DNA from: a virus
Length of the DNA stretch: 64,000 bases
Strand: one strand, 5' to 3'
IMG/VR virus record: IMGVR_UViG_3300045125_000058
Location: 1-64,000 of that record
A program made the translations under genes and the position numbers. Of the stretch, positions 1 to 10,038 are shown piece by piece; within the stretch, counting starts at the first letter, position 1, and every line of letters begins with the position of its first letter. Under the pieces are notes generated by a model. It did not search any database. It was not told the origin of the DNA and saw only the letters and a list, made by a program, of their open reading frames with translations.

Positions 1-60
1 AGTAGCCCACTTCCGTTCAATTCGGAATTTAGGTGTTTAACCGTTTTCGCATTTATCGTG

Positions 61-76
61 AAACGCTTTCGCGTTT
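61..76 (-). other. Short hairpin downstream of the LSm-like gene
   Basis: A perfect 6-bp inverted repeat (AAACGC, loop TTTC, GCGTTT) lies just past the stop of the minus-strand gene at 90. It could help end the transcript, but there is no strong T-run on the minus strand, so a terminator role is only possible. Nothing else is recognised in bases 1-89. Confidence 0.25.
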
Positions 77-89
77 TTCGTGCGCCGCT

Positions 90-351
90 TCATCCCATAT
101 ACACGATTGAATTTCGTGGAACCAATATTTCAAATCCCTTGATGTTGTACAAGTAATTTACAAGTTTGACAAATTCCATGATATCGCCTTCGGGAGTTTT
201 TGTTGCATAATTCTCCATGAGGGCTGGCATTCGTATGCTAATTTCGTATTGGGACACATCTTTCACCAAACCAATCAATTCCTCTCCCGTCAGCAACCTA
301 ACAATCTCTAAGTGTGCCTGAGATAGGATTCTCAGGAATTGAATCGGACAT
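90..351 (-). CDS. Small LSm-like phage protein
   Basis: Reconstructed protein of about 86 residues starting at the ATG at 351, behind a clear AGGAGG ribosome site at 359-364. One apparent indel near 297-303 separates the first 17 residues (MSDSIPENPIS...) from the rest. The stretch LLTGEELIGLVKDV followed by short beta-like segments recalls the Sm1 motif of LSm/Hfq-like RNA-binding folds that occur as small proteins in T4-like marine phages. The fold call rests on this motif only and no activity is claimed. It lies 17 nt after the uvsW stop and is probably co-transcribed with it. Confidence 0.55.
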
Positions 352-367
352 GATGTGTCCTCCTAAT

Positions 368-1986
368 TTATTTATTTTTTCCTAGGTCTGTAAAAGACAT
401 AGAATGGACACTGTAATCAAACTTTTCTTTCTTGTAGATTTTTATACGTTCTTCAAAATGTCGAAAGATGTGATTCTTGTGTGACTTCCAGCAAAGATCA
501 TCAACAATATCATATACTTTGAGTGTTTTCTTTTTGCCGACACGCGTAAACCACGACCAATGCTCTGCAAGAGTCTTATAATCGATTTAGTAGGTGAAGC
601 AAAAATAATATTATCAAGATTGACAATGTTGATGCCAGTGCTAGTCGTACCAAAACTGGCAACCAAAATGGCGTTTGATTCTCTGTCAATAACTCTTCTA
701 ATATATTCTCTTGCGTCTGCTTCTGTTTTTCCGTGTATGAGATATATTTTGCGATCCGTTCCCGCTGCTTCCAAGAGAAGCCTGCGAGTGGTTTCCCGTG
801 GTCTTCGACGTAATTAAAGAGGATAAGGGTATTCCCTTTGGTGCGGAGAGCGAGTTGTTTGATGAATTCGTTTCGCTTTTCATTCGTTACGATCCATTTC
901 AATTCATCAATGTATTTCTGTTTTTTGATGAATTGCTTCTCTTCGTCATTATATTTAAGAATTATGCAATCTATGCCAAGTTTTAGCAAGCAATCCCTTG
1001 TTCATCAAGTCCTTTGGTTTGTATGAACTGAACGGCTGGACCAAGAATACCTTCGATGCTTAATCGATGTGCCTGAGCCTGATCGTAGCGTTCCTGTTGT
1101 GCCAATCCGAAACCAAGCCTTTGAAAGTTTTTGTCCAATGAAGTTTATTGATTCTGCTTTTGCTTGGTGGCATTCATCGAAAAAATACGGCATCAAATTG
1201 GTCAAACCAAGTCTTTGGAAGTTTGTAGATTGATTGCCAAGTAGATACAACTATCTGATTGTTTGATTCTTTTTCTGCCCCAGCAGATATTTTGTGAATG
1301 TACTTTTGCAAGACCAAGACTTGTCATTCATTTGAGTAGTCAAAGAAGTCGGATTCCATCTGATTCACGAGACCAACCGTTGGAACTAATATGAGTATTT
1401 TGCGATCTGATTTTAAGACGGATTTGAAGAAACCGGACCAAGACGTATATGATCAAACTTTTTCCCGAACCAGTAGGAGAAATCAGCACACATCTGTGAT
1501 GATTTAAAGCATGCAGTATAGCCTGTTGTTGATGAGAATGCATTTTCACTGCCTGTTTCTTTACGGAAACCTGCAATGAGTCGTAGAACTGTAAAAGTTT
1601 CTCCTCCGTGATGCATAGAGGATTTTTGCTCTCTTTATATTTAGTGTGATATCCACGATCTTGGCAAAACTTTTCCAAATAAGTTTTCAAACCTCGTGGT
1701 AAGCGTAGAAGAAAGAATGTCATAGAGACGAATTTTTCCATCCCATATTCTTCTTTTGAACATAGGCATATATTGAGCACCCAGGAACCATAAATGAAAA
1801 ATAGTCCCGTAACTCTTGTTTTATGCCTTTGTCGGTTTTTATATAATACCGAACTTCATCAATAGATTCAACTTCAATATCCACATAATATTTAGACTGA
1901 TGCCGTTCATCATTTTGTTGCCAATCAATGGCAGACTTGATCATAAAATTTCTGTTGTTGAGTGATTTTAAAAATTCTTCAACCAT
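368..1986 (-). CDS. uvsW: UvsW-type RNA-DNA/DNA helicase
   Basis: SF2 helicase that in T4 unwinds R-loops and branched DNA during recombination-dependent replication. Reconstructed length is about 540 residues (T4 UvsW is about 500) across several apparent indels. The N-terminal domain is at 1720-1986. Motif I (SPTGSGKS) is at about 1459-1486, the DEAH-type box (FFDECHQA) at about 1155-1190, a motif III-like GTTGTLRSG follows, and motif VI (QSIGRGLR) is at 546-572. The tail ends ...FTDLGKNK with TAA at 368-370. A small gene lies upstream and the LSm-like gene downstream in the same orientation. No late promoter is seen directly before it, so the promoter at 2375-2402 probably serves it. Confidence 0.9.
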
Positions 1987-2003
1987 CTTAATTTTTATTT
2001 CTG

Positions 2004-2340
2004 CTAACAGACAATTTTAGATTTAAGTTCTATAAGTTTTGAGTCTGCATCCATGAATTTATCAACATCGGTCTTAAGAATGTCAAGTTCAAATGGATCT
2101 TCCTTCCAAAGTTCTCAAGTTCTTCTTCAGGATGCCTTACCAGTGTAAATTTTCCATTTACGCAAACGCAATATTGCGAAGTCGTGTTGTTGCTTCGTCA
2201 AAAGTAATTTAAGATCCGTAAAGTTGATTAAGATACTTGGAGTGTATTTGAGGTATCTTAAGAGACTCTAATACCTAATTCTGTAGAGTCTATTTGAGAG
2301 TCTTTAGTAATAGAGTTCTTTAAGGTTCTTCTAGATTCAT
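2004..2340 (-). CDS. Small unrecognised protein (heavily frameshifted)
   Basis: A minus-strand frame ending in TAG at 2004 reads DILKTDVDKFMDADSKLIEL near its C-terminus, and further upstream ITFDEATTRLRNIAFA and NGKFTLVRHPEEELENFG in other frames. These look like one protein of about 110 residues broken by four or five apparent indels. A plausible start is the ATG at 2340 (MNLEEP...), about 28 nt after the predicted transcription start of the promoter at 2375-2402. I do not recognise the family. The gene precedes uvsW by 17 nt and probably shares its mRNA. The N-terminal half is uncertain. Confidence 0.42.
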
Positions 2341-2374
2341 CTTTAGTATTCTTCTTTAAAGTTCTTTTAAGAGA

Positions 2375-2402
2375 ACTATAGAGTATCTCTAGATAAAGTC
2401 AA
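2375..2402 (-). promoter_or_regulatory. Early promoter for the uvsW operon
   Basis: On the minus strand, TTGACT (2402-2397), 16 nt, TATAGT (2380-2375). The geometry equals the other early promoters in the window. Its -35 box shares a palindrome with the opposing promoter at 2413. Confidence 0.7.
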
Positions 2403-2417
2403 ATAAATATATTTGAC
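2398..2417. repeat. Palindrome between divergent early promoters
   Basis: GTCAAATAAATATATTTGAC is an 8-bp inverted repeat with a 4-nt centre. Its arms are the -35 boxes of the two divergent promoters, so the symmetry may arise from the boxes themselves or also serve as an operator. Confidence 0.7.
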
Positions 2418-2440
2418 ATTTCTTTAGTATGTCTTATATT
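2413..2440 (+). promoter_or_regulatory. Early promoter for the glycan module
   Basis: TTGACA, 16 nt, TATATT. The -35 box is perfect. The ATG of the first glycosyltransferase follows 13 nt after the -10 box, so only a very short leader is expected. Confidence 0.78.
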
Positions 2441-2453
2441 ATTGTGAGTACTT

Positions 2454-3100
2454 ATGGCAAAATTGATAATTAAATTTCCAACAAGAAATAGACCAGAAAA
2501 ATTTAAAAAGTTTTACAACGGTACATTGATGGTTTATCCGGGAAACATGATGTAAAATTTGTAATAACAATGGATCATGATGATTCAACAATGAATACGC
2601 CAGAAATCAAAGAATGGTTGAATTCATTGCCTGTACAAATTAAATACAATTATGGTTATTCTAAATCTAAAATTGAAGTTCTGTAAATGCTGATTTAGAA
2701 AACGAAGATGGTGATGTATTGTTACTTGCATCAGATGACATGATACCACAAGTAAAAAATTATGATGACGTAATTTTTGATTGTTTTAGTCAAAGTGTTT
2801 CCAACATTTGACGGTGCAATTAAATTTTATGATGGATTACGAAATGATGATTTGATGACTTTATGTGTTATGGGATGGCCCTTATATAAAGAATTTGGAT
2901 ACATTTATCATCCTGAATATACATCCGTTTATGCTGATAATGAACAAACTATTGTTTTGAAAAAAATGAACAAGTTTGCTATTTCTGATATCTGTATAAT
3001 CAAACATGATTGGACTCGGAACCTTGGGATGCATTACATGCAAGAAATGAAAATTGCAAACATGTATCAAAGAACAAAACAATTCTTGATAAACACATGA
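2454..3100 (+). CDS. Glycosyltransferase-like protein (GT-A type)
   Basis: Begins MAKLIIKFPTRNRPEKF, typical of phage GT2-like enzymes, followed by VITMDHDDS and a second acidic motif LLASDDMIPQ that may bind the metal/nucleotide-sugar. The C-terminal part has a GWPLYKEFGYIYHPEYTS segment and an HDWT motif. Three or more apparent indels (about 2510-2555, 2685, 2785, 3020) break it; the rebuilt length is about 215 residues. It is the first gene of the glycan module. Its end overlaps the next ATG (ATGA), which implies translational coupling. Donor and acceptor are unknown. Confidence 0.65.
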
Positions 3101-3796
3101 GCAGTAAACTTTACATGATAAAGTATCCAACCTACTCAACATGGGTGTAAAGAAATATGCGACAACATGTTGATGTCAGCATCTTCTGTTGGTATTCCAT
3201 ATACAGATTTTAAAATCATAGCCTTTGATCGTCCAATATATGAGTACCATTTAAATAAAAATATTGATACAGATCTTTATGTAGACTCTGATGAAGAAAC
3301 TTACCATGAATGGTCTTGGGATTCTACTTCTAAATTTAGAAATTTAATAAAAAATAAAATGGTCTATTATAAAAAATCAATACACAAACTATAAAAAATT
3401 GGTTTGCTGGATACAGATGTTGTTTTTTTTAAAAATCCCACCGAGTTTTTAAATTCTGCAATACACCAACATTCCAATTAGATTATCCAATTGCGTGTGC
3501 GTGTACTGGTTTCATGTATTTTTCCGGATCATAATCTAAGTGAAAAAATAATAAATGATCTTGGAAATCAAAATACTGAAGACGACCTAAATCATTTGCA
3601 ATCACTATTTGCAAAAAAATAATTTAATGGATCAAGTTAGTTTTTTTAATCTAAATTTATTTCAAATGGAAACTATTTTTATGATTATAAGGGAACGGAT
3701 AAAAATACAGCAGTACTACTGCACTGTAATTATATTCTAGGGTTGGGAAACAAAATAAATAGACTAAAAGAAGAATCTGGAGCTTGGTACTTGTGA
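3097..3796 (+). CDS. Nucleotide-diphospho-sugar transferase-like protein
   Basis: Starts at the ATG that overlaps the previous stop (MSSKLYMIKYPT). The central LLDTDVVFFKNP carries the DxD motif of glycosyltransferases of the Nucleotid_trans type (PF03407-like), and the following DYPIACACTGFMYF and VLLHCNYILGLGNK segments fit that fold. Apparent indels near 3147, 3394, 3460 and 3620 interrupt the frame; about 230 residues once rebuilt. It overlaps the next gene by GTGA. The family assignment is by motif and order; the substrate is unknown. Confidence 0.6.
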
Positions 3797-4685
3797 TTTA
3801 TTCTAGAGAAGATTTAAGACCAATACCACGTTATCCCATATCCACCATATCATGAAGGGGATTATAGTGAAGATTATTTCTGCAGTAACAAATTTGTTAA
3901 AAAAATCCACGAGGAGCTTTCAGAAAATTATAAAGTTGGTGGTAAGTTGGTCAACAGCTATATTGCCAAAATGAAGATCCTGGAATACAGCAATTTTTAA
4001 ATTCTTTAGATCAAAGTAAAGAATATTTTACTAGTAATGTCAACATGACGATGGACCAAAACATATTTTACCACCAAAAACACTTGTTTTTTCTTTGTCA
4101 CGTTCAAAACCAAATCCATATATAAATCAATACGAAGTAATACCAGCCGTTTGTTCTGCCGCTCCCGTATTACCAGAATTGGAAAAAAGACATATTTGCT
4201 TCATTTGTTGGATCCGTAACACATCCAATTAGAAATGAAGTTTATCTTGCTTGCAAAGATATACCCGGCTATTATTTTTCCGGTAAAGGATGGAATCCAT
4301 AGTTTCGTCTCATGAACTAAATCATTTTTTGCAAATAACAAAAAGAAGCAAATATGTATTATGTCCGCGTGGTTACGGTAATACAAGTTTTAGAATGTAT
4401 GAAACCATGCAGTTGGGTGCTGTACCTGTATACATAAGTGATGATTTTTTTACTCCATGGGACGATGAATTAAATTGGAATGAATTTTGTGTTTTGATTC
4501 CTTCAGAGAGAATCTATGATATAGATAAAATATTAAAATCTATATCCGACGAAGATTATGAAAAAATGCTTACTAAAATAAAAAAAATATATCCAAAATA
4601 TTTTACTTTAGAAGAGTACTTACAACAATATTATACGGAAATTAAAAATGAAAAAAATATTATTCGTGATAGCAAATTATTCTGA
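3793..4685 (+). CDS. Exostosin-like glycosyltransferase (GT47 type)
   Basis: Probable GTG start overlapping the previous TGA. The first half (about 3793-4290) is broken by several indels but reads VIPYPPYHEGDYSEDYF, then LVFSLSRSKPNPYINQYEV. The second half is intact from 4290 and carries the exostosin C-terminal signature YVLCPRGYGNTSFRMYETM followed by GAVPVYISDD, where a conserved acidic cluster contacts the nucleotide sugar. Total about 295 residues, no signal peptide, so probably cytosolic in the infected cell. The end overlaps the next gene by 38 nt. Confidence 0.72.
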
Positions 4686-5374
4686 TTATAAGCAACAATT
4701 TTTTGAAGATAATTTTTCTCCAAGAAACAAAAAATTTGCTGATCAACACGAATTATCAATACATTGTGAGTAAAGGTGGTGAGATATTCAGAGAAATCCA
4801 ACGTGGTGGAAATTTACTCTTGTTCGTGATATGTTGAATGATGGAACACTGCAAGATGGAGATGAATTATTACACATGGATGCTGATATGCGAATAGACA
4901 AGTTTGATGAAGATTATCCATGTGATAAATCGTTTTCTGTTGCCATAGATAACGGCAATTCTTTCTGCATGGGATCCTATAAATTAAAAGTAAACTCTTG
5001 GACGCGCTCATTAGTTGACAATATTTTAGATGAGTCATTATGGGAAAGAGAAAATATGATCCCCACTGGCTTTCTTTTAGAGAGCAAGCGCGTTTTACAC
5101 TTTGTGTGGTATAGTTCCACACAGTTGGGTTTCATTCTTAACTTTACCCGACTATGGTTGGCATCAAAATAAGTCTGAAGACACAAAGTAGTTCTATTGA
5201 AGAATTACATGAACATATACAAATTTTAGGTCCAGAATGGAATACAACACTGCTGGATGAAGAATCGTGGATCAATTGGACCAGAATTGATGCAATACAA
5301 CATAACCAAATCTAAAAAAGAAGATACAATAATCCGGCATTTTGCTGGAGGACAGCAATGGAGTAAAGTTTTAA
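4648..5374 (+). CDS. GT34-like galactosyl/mannosyl transferase
   Basis: Starts MKKILFVIANYSDYKQQFF inside the end of the preceding gene. ELLHMDADMRI contains the DxD motif and NGNSFCMGSYKLK follows. The C-terminal part, in another frame, reads IIRHFAGGQQWSK, the His-containing motif typical of GMA12/MNN10-type (GT34) enzymes. Apparent indels fall near 4766-4800, 5095-5130 and 5255. About 240 residues; the stop TAA overlaps the next ATG. The GT34 assignment is inference from the two motifs and their spacing. Confidence 0.65.
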
Positions 5375-6371
5375 TGCGAATATTATATATTACTACCGAT
5401 GAAAATAGACATCTTCATGCGAGAGACAGATCGCAGGGAGATTACATGGAAAACTTAATTCTTCTAGGATTAGAAAGATATTAAAAGAAAACTGTGTTGA
5501 GTATCCACGTAAAAAAATATTATACCATGATTTTTCATCAGTACCCTGAAGACAGTCTTCATGGAAGAGGATTTTCCCTATACCATGAAAAGATGGAAGA
5601 TATTCCCGGATCATTGTCGTGATTTAACAAATCAAACATTTGACGTAATACTATACGGTACTGCCTTTGCTTGGGGAATGCAAGACATACCAGAATTAGA
5701 AAAAAAATGTAAGATTAAATTCTATATTGATGGTCATGATTTATATGGTCATGCAACGGCTGGAAATTATATTAGATATAATGGTGAAATATTAATAGGT
5801 AATCAGGCAAAACCTTCATTTAAAGAACAATTGATATTTCAAGAACCATCATGTTTATCCCACCGGAGTAGGTTTGCCAGAAAGTAGAATACTTCCAATT
5901 GATTTGAATAAAAAGTGTCAGCTTATATCAAAAGCCTATCCTCGTATGGCTAATTTTGAAATATCCGGATGAAGCCAATAGAAAACATCATATTTTTACA
6001 AATGAAGAAGATTATTACGAAGATATGTCCAAATCTTGGTTTGGTTTAACCTGTGTAGGCGTGGTGGTTGGGATGCAATGAGAAATTACGAAATAGTTGC
6101 AGCAGGATTCTGTGCTTCTTTTTAGGGATCATTATCTCAAACCAAGATATTGTTCTCAGGAGATTTGCCAGCAATTTCTTATTCCACGCACAGAAGAACT
6201 TACACAATATAATGAACACTTTGATTGTTGATAACAAGCCCACAGATGCTTATATAAATAAGTTAGGAGCAAAGAGATTGGTTGATAAAGAATGCTACAA
6301 CAGTAGCAAGAGCACAATATGTGTTGAATATCTTAAAAAAGTATGTGGATGAATATGATAAAAATAAATGA
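5374..6371 (+). CDS. Glycosyltransferase (GT-B-like)
   Basis: Starts MRILYITTDENRHLHARDRS and carries DVILYGTAFAWGMQDIPE, then IKFYIDGHDLYGH. Near the C-terminus it reads RRGGWDAMRNYEIVAAGFC, the glycine/glutamate-rich nucleotide-sugar binding segment of GT-B enzymes. Apparent indels near 5483, 5545, 5850, 5965, 6055 and 6120-6200. The best end is TGA at 6369-6371 (...KKYVDEYDKNK), about 330 residues. It overlaps the next gene. Confidence 0.6.
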
Positions 6372-7094
6372 ATTTACAATCTGTTTGCACTGTGGTTGTA
6401 ATCAAAATATTGTTGATAAACAAATTGCTACATTAAAACCACTAGAGCAAAAGTATAAAATACATTGGAATAACCGTATAGACCGTTATCCACATATGTA
6501 TCCAACATATTCACAGTTGATCAATCACTCAATTGTTACCTCACCAAGTGAATGGGTTATTTTAATCAATGATAGGTGTTCTCCTACCCCAGATGAAATT
6601 GAAAAAATGATTCATCTACTAGAAAATGGATTTGGATGTGTATTGTTTTATGGTGTAGGTTTTATGGGTTTTTCTAAAGAACTTATTAGACAAATAGGGT
6701 GGTGGGATGAAAGATTTATACAGGGATGGGAGGATAGAGATTGGGTTTGGAGATTACAACTAAATGATATTGCTTTATATGAAAGTTGCGAATCACAATA
6801 TGATTATAGTTGGCGTTCGCCATTGAACCACCCTCCGGGAAGAAGATATAACAGACCATCTTCTTGCAAAATATGATTTTAGTAACCATGAAATAGTTTA
6901 TAAAAAATTACCAGAAGAAACATACCAACATTGGAATTTATTTATTAGGCGATTTAAATCCAAAAATTAAAAATTCATGGATGAAATGGAGTAATTCTTT
7001 ATTAAATTTGGAATATAATAAATTAGGTGGTGGTCAATCAGCATCTTCTTTAATAGGAAATAGAAAGATAATAACAAATTATGAAAATGATTAA
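6355..7094 (+). CDS. GT2/GT7-like glycosyltransferase
   Basis: Starts MIKINEFTICLHCGCNQN. WVILINDRCSPTPDE carries a probable nucleotide-sugar binding acidic pair. IGWWDERFIQGWEDRDWVWR is the W-x-D-E...G-W-E-D-x-D motif that closes the active site in galactosyltransferase-like (GT7 C-terminal) folds. One apparent indel near 6835 moves the frame to SEEDITDHLLAKYDFSNH, and another lies near 6930-6960; it ends NYEND at 7092-7094. About 245 residues, overlapping the next start by 14 nt. Confidence 0.68.
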
Positions 7095-7703
7095 AATAAC
7101 TAATGAATTAACTATGGTTGATGAAAATCATCTAGGTGGTTTTATTATTGAAAATGATCCAGCAACATTTACACCCACATTGTGGGAATATATATGTAAA
7201 AATTATAATATTAAAAAAGTAATTGATGTTGGATGTGGTATGGGATATGCTCTTAAAGAATTTTTAAAATATTCTGAAGATGTTATTGGCATAGATGGTT
7301 CAGAATATGTAAAAATAATAGTTCAATGAAACAAAATATTATATTTCATGATTTTACAAAAGAAAAATTTATTTCAAATAAAATATATGATTTGGTATGG
7401 TCATCTGAGTTTTTAGAACACGTAGAGGAAAAATATATGGATAATTATTTTTCCATTTTTTTAAAATCAAAGTATTGTGCGGTTACTTATGCTGATAAAG
7501 GTCAATCCGGTCATAATCATGTAAATTGCCAAGATAAAAATTATTGGTTAGATAAATTTAAAAATTATGGATTTAAATTTTTAGAAAATGACACAAAAAT
7601 TTTAAAAGATAAAGCATACGAGGATGCTTTAATTTATAATCCACTATACAAAGATAATCATTTTTATAACCGAGGTTTATTTTTTAAGAATGAAAATCTA
7701 TGA
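7081..7703 (+). CDS. SAM-dependent methyltransferase
   Basis: Class I methyltransferase of about 206 residues. Motif I is KKVIDVGCGMGYALKEF (residues about 42-58), then VIGIDGSEYV (motif II, acidic residue for the SAM ribose) and YDLVWSSEFLEHVEE (motif IV region). One apparent indel at about 7320 splits it. The cluster context suggests methylation of a sugar or glycan rather than nucleic acid, but the substrate is not shown. Its stop overlaps the next start (ATGA). Confidence 0.78.
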
Positions 7704-8675
7704 ATAATAATAAAAATATACTTATAACAGGTGGTTTAGGATTCATTGGTGCGCATTGTATTGAAAAATGGAAAAAAGAGGGTGGTCTATAACAATTATA
7801 GACAATCTTTCTTCAAACGCTATTGAAACAAGCCATCCCTTACAGATGATACTAAACTAATAATTCAAGATATTACTAAAGTTGATTGGAGAAATCTTCC
7901 TAAATTTGATTTGATACTGCATTTAGCTTCCCTGTTGGACCACTAGGAGTATTAAAGCACAGTGGTACCATGGGAAGACTCATAATGGATGATATCTATT
8001 CTGTAATTCATGGTGCAAACTACAATAATTGTCCACTCATATTTATTTCTACATCAGAAATTTATGGTTACAGAGATCATAAGAGTTATTTGCAAGAAAA
8101 TGATGACAAAGTTTTGCATGGAGATTTCACAGTTAGAAACGAATATGCCATAGCAAAATTGCTTTCAGAAATTGATATTGTCAAATCATGCAAAAATTAA
8201 TTCCAATTTTAAATATCAAATTATCAGACCATTTAATGTAACTGGACAATACCAGCTACCAGATGGTGGGTTTGTATTACCAAGATTCGTTGATCAAGCA
8301 TTAAAAAATCAAGACATAACCGTATATTATTCTGGTCAGCAGTTAAGAGCGTTTACTTGGGTGAAAGACATTGTAGACGGCATCTATTTGACTTCGACTG
8401 TCCATGAGAGTCAATGGAATCAGGAGTGGAACATAGGCAACGAGTTAAATGAACAAACAATTTTGTATTTAGCCCAAAAAGTAAAAAAACTCACCAACAG
8501 CAAATCTAAAATTATTCACGTAGATCCAAAAGAATTGCATGGATCCTTGTTTGCTGAGGCACCAGAAAAAATACCAAATAGTGAAAAAATAAAAAATCAA
8601 CTTGGTTGGAAGCCAACAAAATTTGTAGATGAAGTTATATTAGAAGTTATAGAATTTTATAAAGGAAAAAAATAA
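7700..8675 (+). CDS. NAD(P)-dependent nucleotide-sugar epimerase/dehydratase (extended SDR)
   Basis: Starts MNNNKNILITGGLGFIGAHC with the Rossmann GxxGxxG. STSEIYGYR and NEYAIAKLLSE give the catalytic Ser/Tyr/Lys set (YxxxK), followed by IIRPFNVTGQYQLPDGGFV and AFTWVKDIVDGI, typical of NDP-hexose epimerases. Indels near 7775, 7835, 7930-7960 and 8200. About 320 residues. It presumably supplies a nucleotide sugar to the adjacent transferases. Stop and next start overlap as TAATG. Confidence 0.82.
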
Positions 8676-9286
8676 TGTGTTCATTACATCAGATATTATC
8701 TAATTTAAATCCTGGCACTTTTTTTGAAGCAGGTGCAAACGACGGTGTTACTGAAAGCAACACACGATTTTTGGAAGATTTAGGTTGGACTGGAATTTTA
8801 GTAGAACCTCATCCTGAACAATGTCACCTTTGTCAAAAAACAAGAAAAGGAAAAACAATTCATGGTGCACTTGTTTCCTCTGATTATAAAAAACCATTTA
8901 TTGCTGGTAATTTTTTAAATGGAAAAGGGCACAGTTCATTAATGTGTGCAATTTTTGACGTTCCAAATTATTTTAGTGATCATCAAAAAAATGAAATTAA
9001 TGAAAAAATAAATGAAGGATCTATAGAGGTTCCTGCATTCACAATACAAGAGATATTAGACAAAGAAAACATAAATGATCTTACATTTTTATCTCTAGAT
9101 CTTGAAGGTTATGAACTAGCAGCCTTAACAGGATTAAATTTTAATAAAATAAAACCAACATACATTTTAATTGAAACAGCAAATAACTCAGTATATCAAA
9201 ATAAAGTAAAAGAATATCTTCAAAATATTGGATATGACTATTATTGTAAAATATCAGGAAATGATGATCTTTTTAAATTAGGATAA
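8675..9286 (+). CDS. FkbM-family methyltransferase
   Basis: Intact 203-residue ORF. TFFEAGANDGVTESNTRFLE is FkbM motif I; GILVEPHPEQCH (acidic residue for SAM) and FLSLDLEGYELAALTGL are the other diagnostic FkbM segments. This family O-methylates sugars or polyketides in polysaccharide loci, so a role in capping or decorating a glycan is likely. Second methyltransferase of the module; 4 nt precede the next ATG. Confidence 0.85.
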   Translation: MCSLHQILSNLNPGTFFEAGANDGVTESNTRFLEDLGWTGILVEPHPEQCHLCQKTRKGKTIHGALVSSDYKKPFIAGNFLNGKGHSSLMCAIFDVPNYFSDHQKNEINEKINEGSIEVPAFTIQEILDKENINDLTFLSLDLEGYELAALTGLNFNKIKPTYILIETANNSVYQNKVKEYLQNIGYDYYCKISGNDDLFKLG

Positions 9287-9290
9287 CTTT

Positions 9291-9997
9291 ATGAAAATAA
9301 TATCACCACTTTTTACACAAAACAAACACTGTTGTTTTCCTTTACAAGAAACATTAAATAAATATTCTCCACAAAATAAAAATGATTTAATTTTTTATAC
9401 TGATGGCACAACAACGGCAGATTTTTATCATACAAAAATGTTTCATGCATCCCAAACAATGAAACAATTGAATGATGAAATTATTGTTTTGGTTGACGCA
9501 TTTGATGTTTTAGTAAATAAATCTTTAGATAATCTTGTTGAAGATTTTAAAAACAAAACTGCAAATTATTAATTTCAGTCTGAAGCAAATTGTTTTCCAT
9601 TTAAAGAATATGAAGAATTTTTAGCTTCCAAATCTAAAACAAAATTAAAATTTCCATGTGCTGGTTCTTGGATTGGTTATAGAGAATATATGATTGAATT
9701 ATTTGACGGACCATTATCGGTACAAAACCATATGCATTGGAGGCGATTTACCGATCAAGGATTTATGGAAACAATTTATGTTAAGTCATTTGAGGATCCA
9801 TATTTTTCTGTCAAAATAGATACAGAAGCTAAAATTTTTGTAAATACTTTTTATTAGAAAATAATAAAGATATTTTTATTGAAGAAAAAACAAAACAATT
9901 AACTTATAAAGAAACAGAATCTGTACCGTATTTTATACATTTTAATGGTGATGGAAAATGCCACATGCCATTATTTGGTTATGAATATTGTAAATAA
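9291..9997 (+). CDS. PLOD/procollagen galactosyltransferase-like enzyme
   Basis: Starts MKIISPLFTQNKHC. IIVLVDAFDVLV is the D-x-F-D metal site seen in the glycosyltransferase domain of lysyl hydroxylase/galactosyltransferase (PLOD-type) proteins, and PYFIHFNGDGK near the C-terminus is the matching HxNG motif. CAGSWIGYREYM between them fits the family. Indels near 9570 and 9850-9860. About 235 residues. Because two collagen-like fibres are encoded downstream, modification of collagen-like G-X-Y virion proteins is an attractive but unproven role. Confidence 0.68.
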
Positions 9998-10003
9998 TAA
10001 TAT

Positions 10004-10031
10004 TTGATTTTTTAAAAAAATAGTTTATAAT
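10004..10031 (+). promoter_or_regulatory. Early promoter before the epimerase-cupin-methyltransferase gene
   Basis: TTGATT, 16 nt, TATAAT, with the ATG only 7 nt past the -10 box, predicting a leaderless mRNA. A TATAAATA (10032-10039) runs into the same ATG and could also act as a late promoter, but the early match is the stronger reading. Confidence 0.72.
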
Positions 10032-10038
10032 TATAAAT

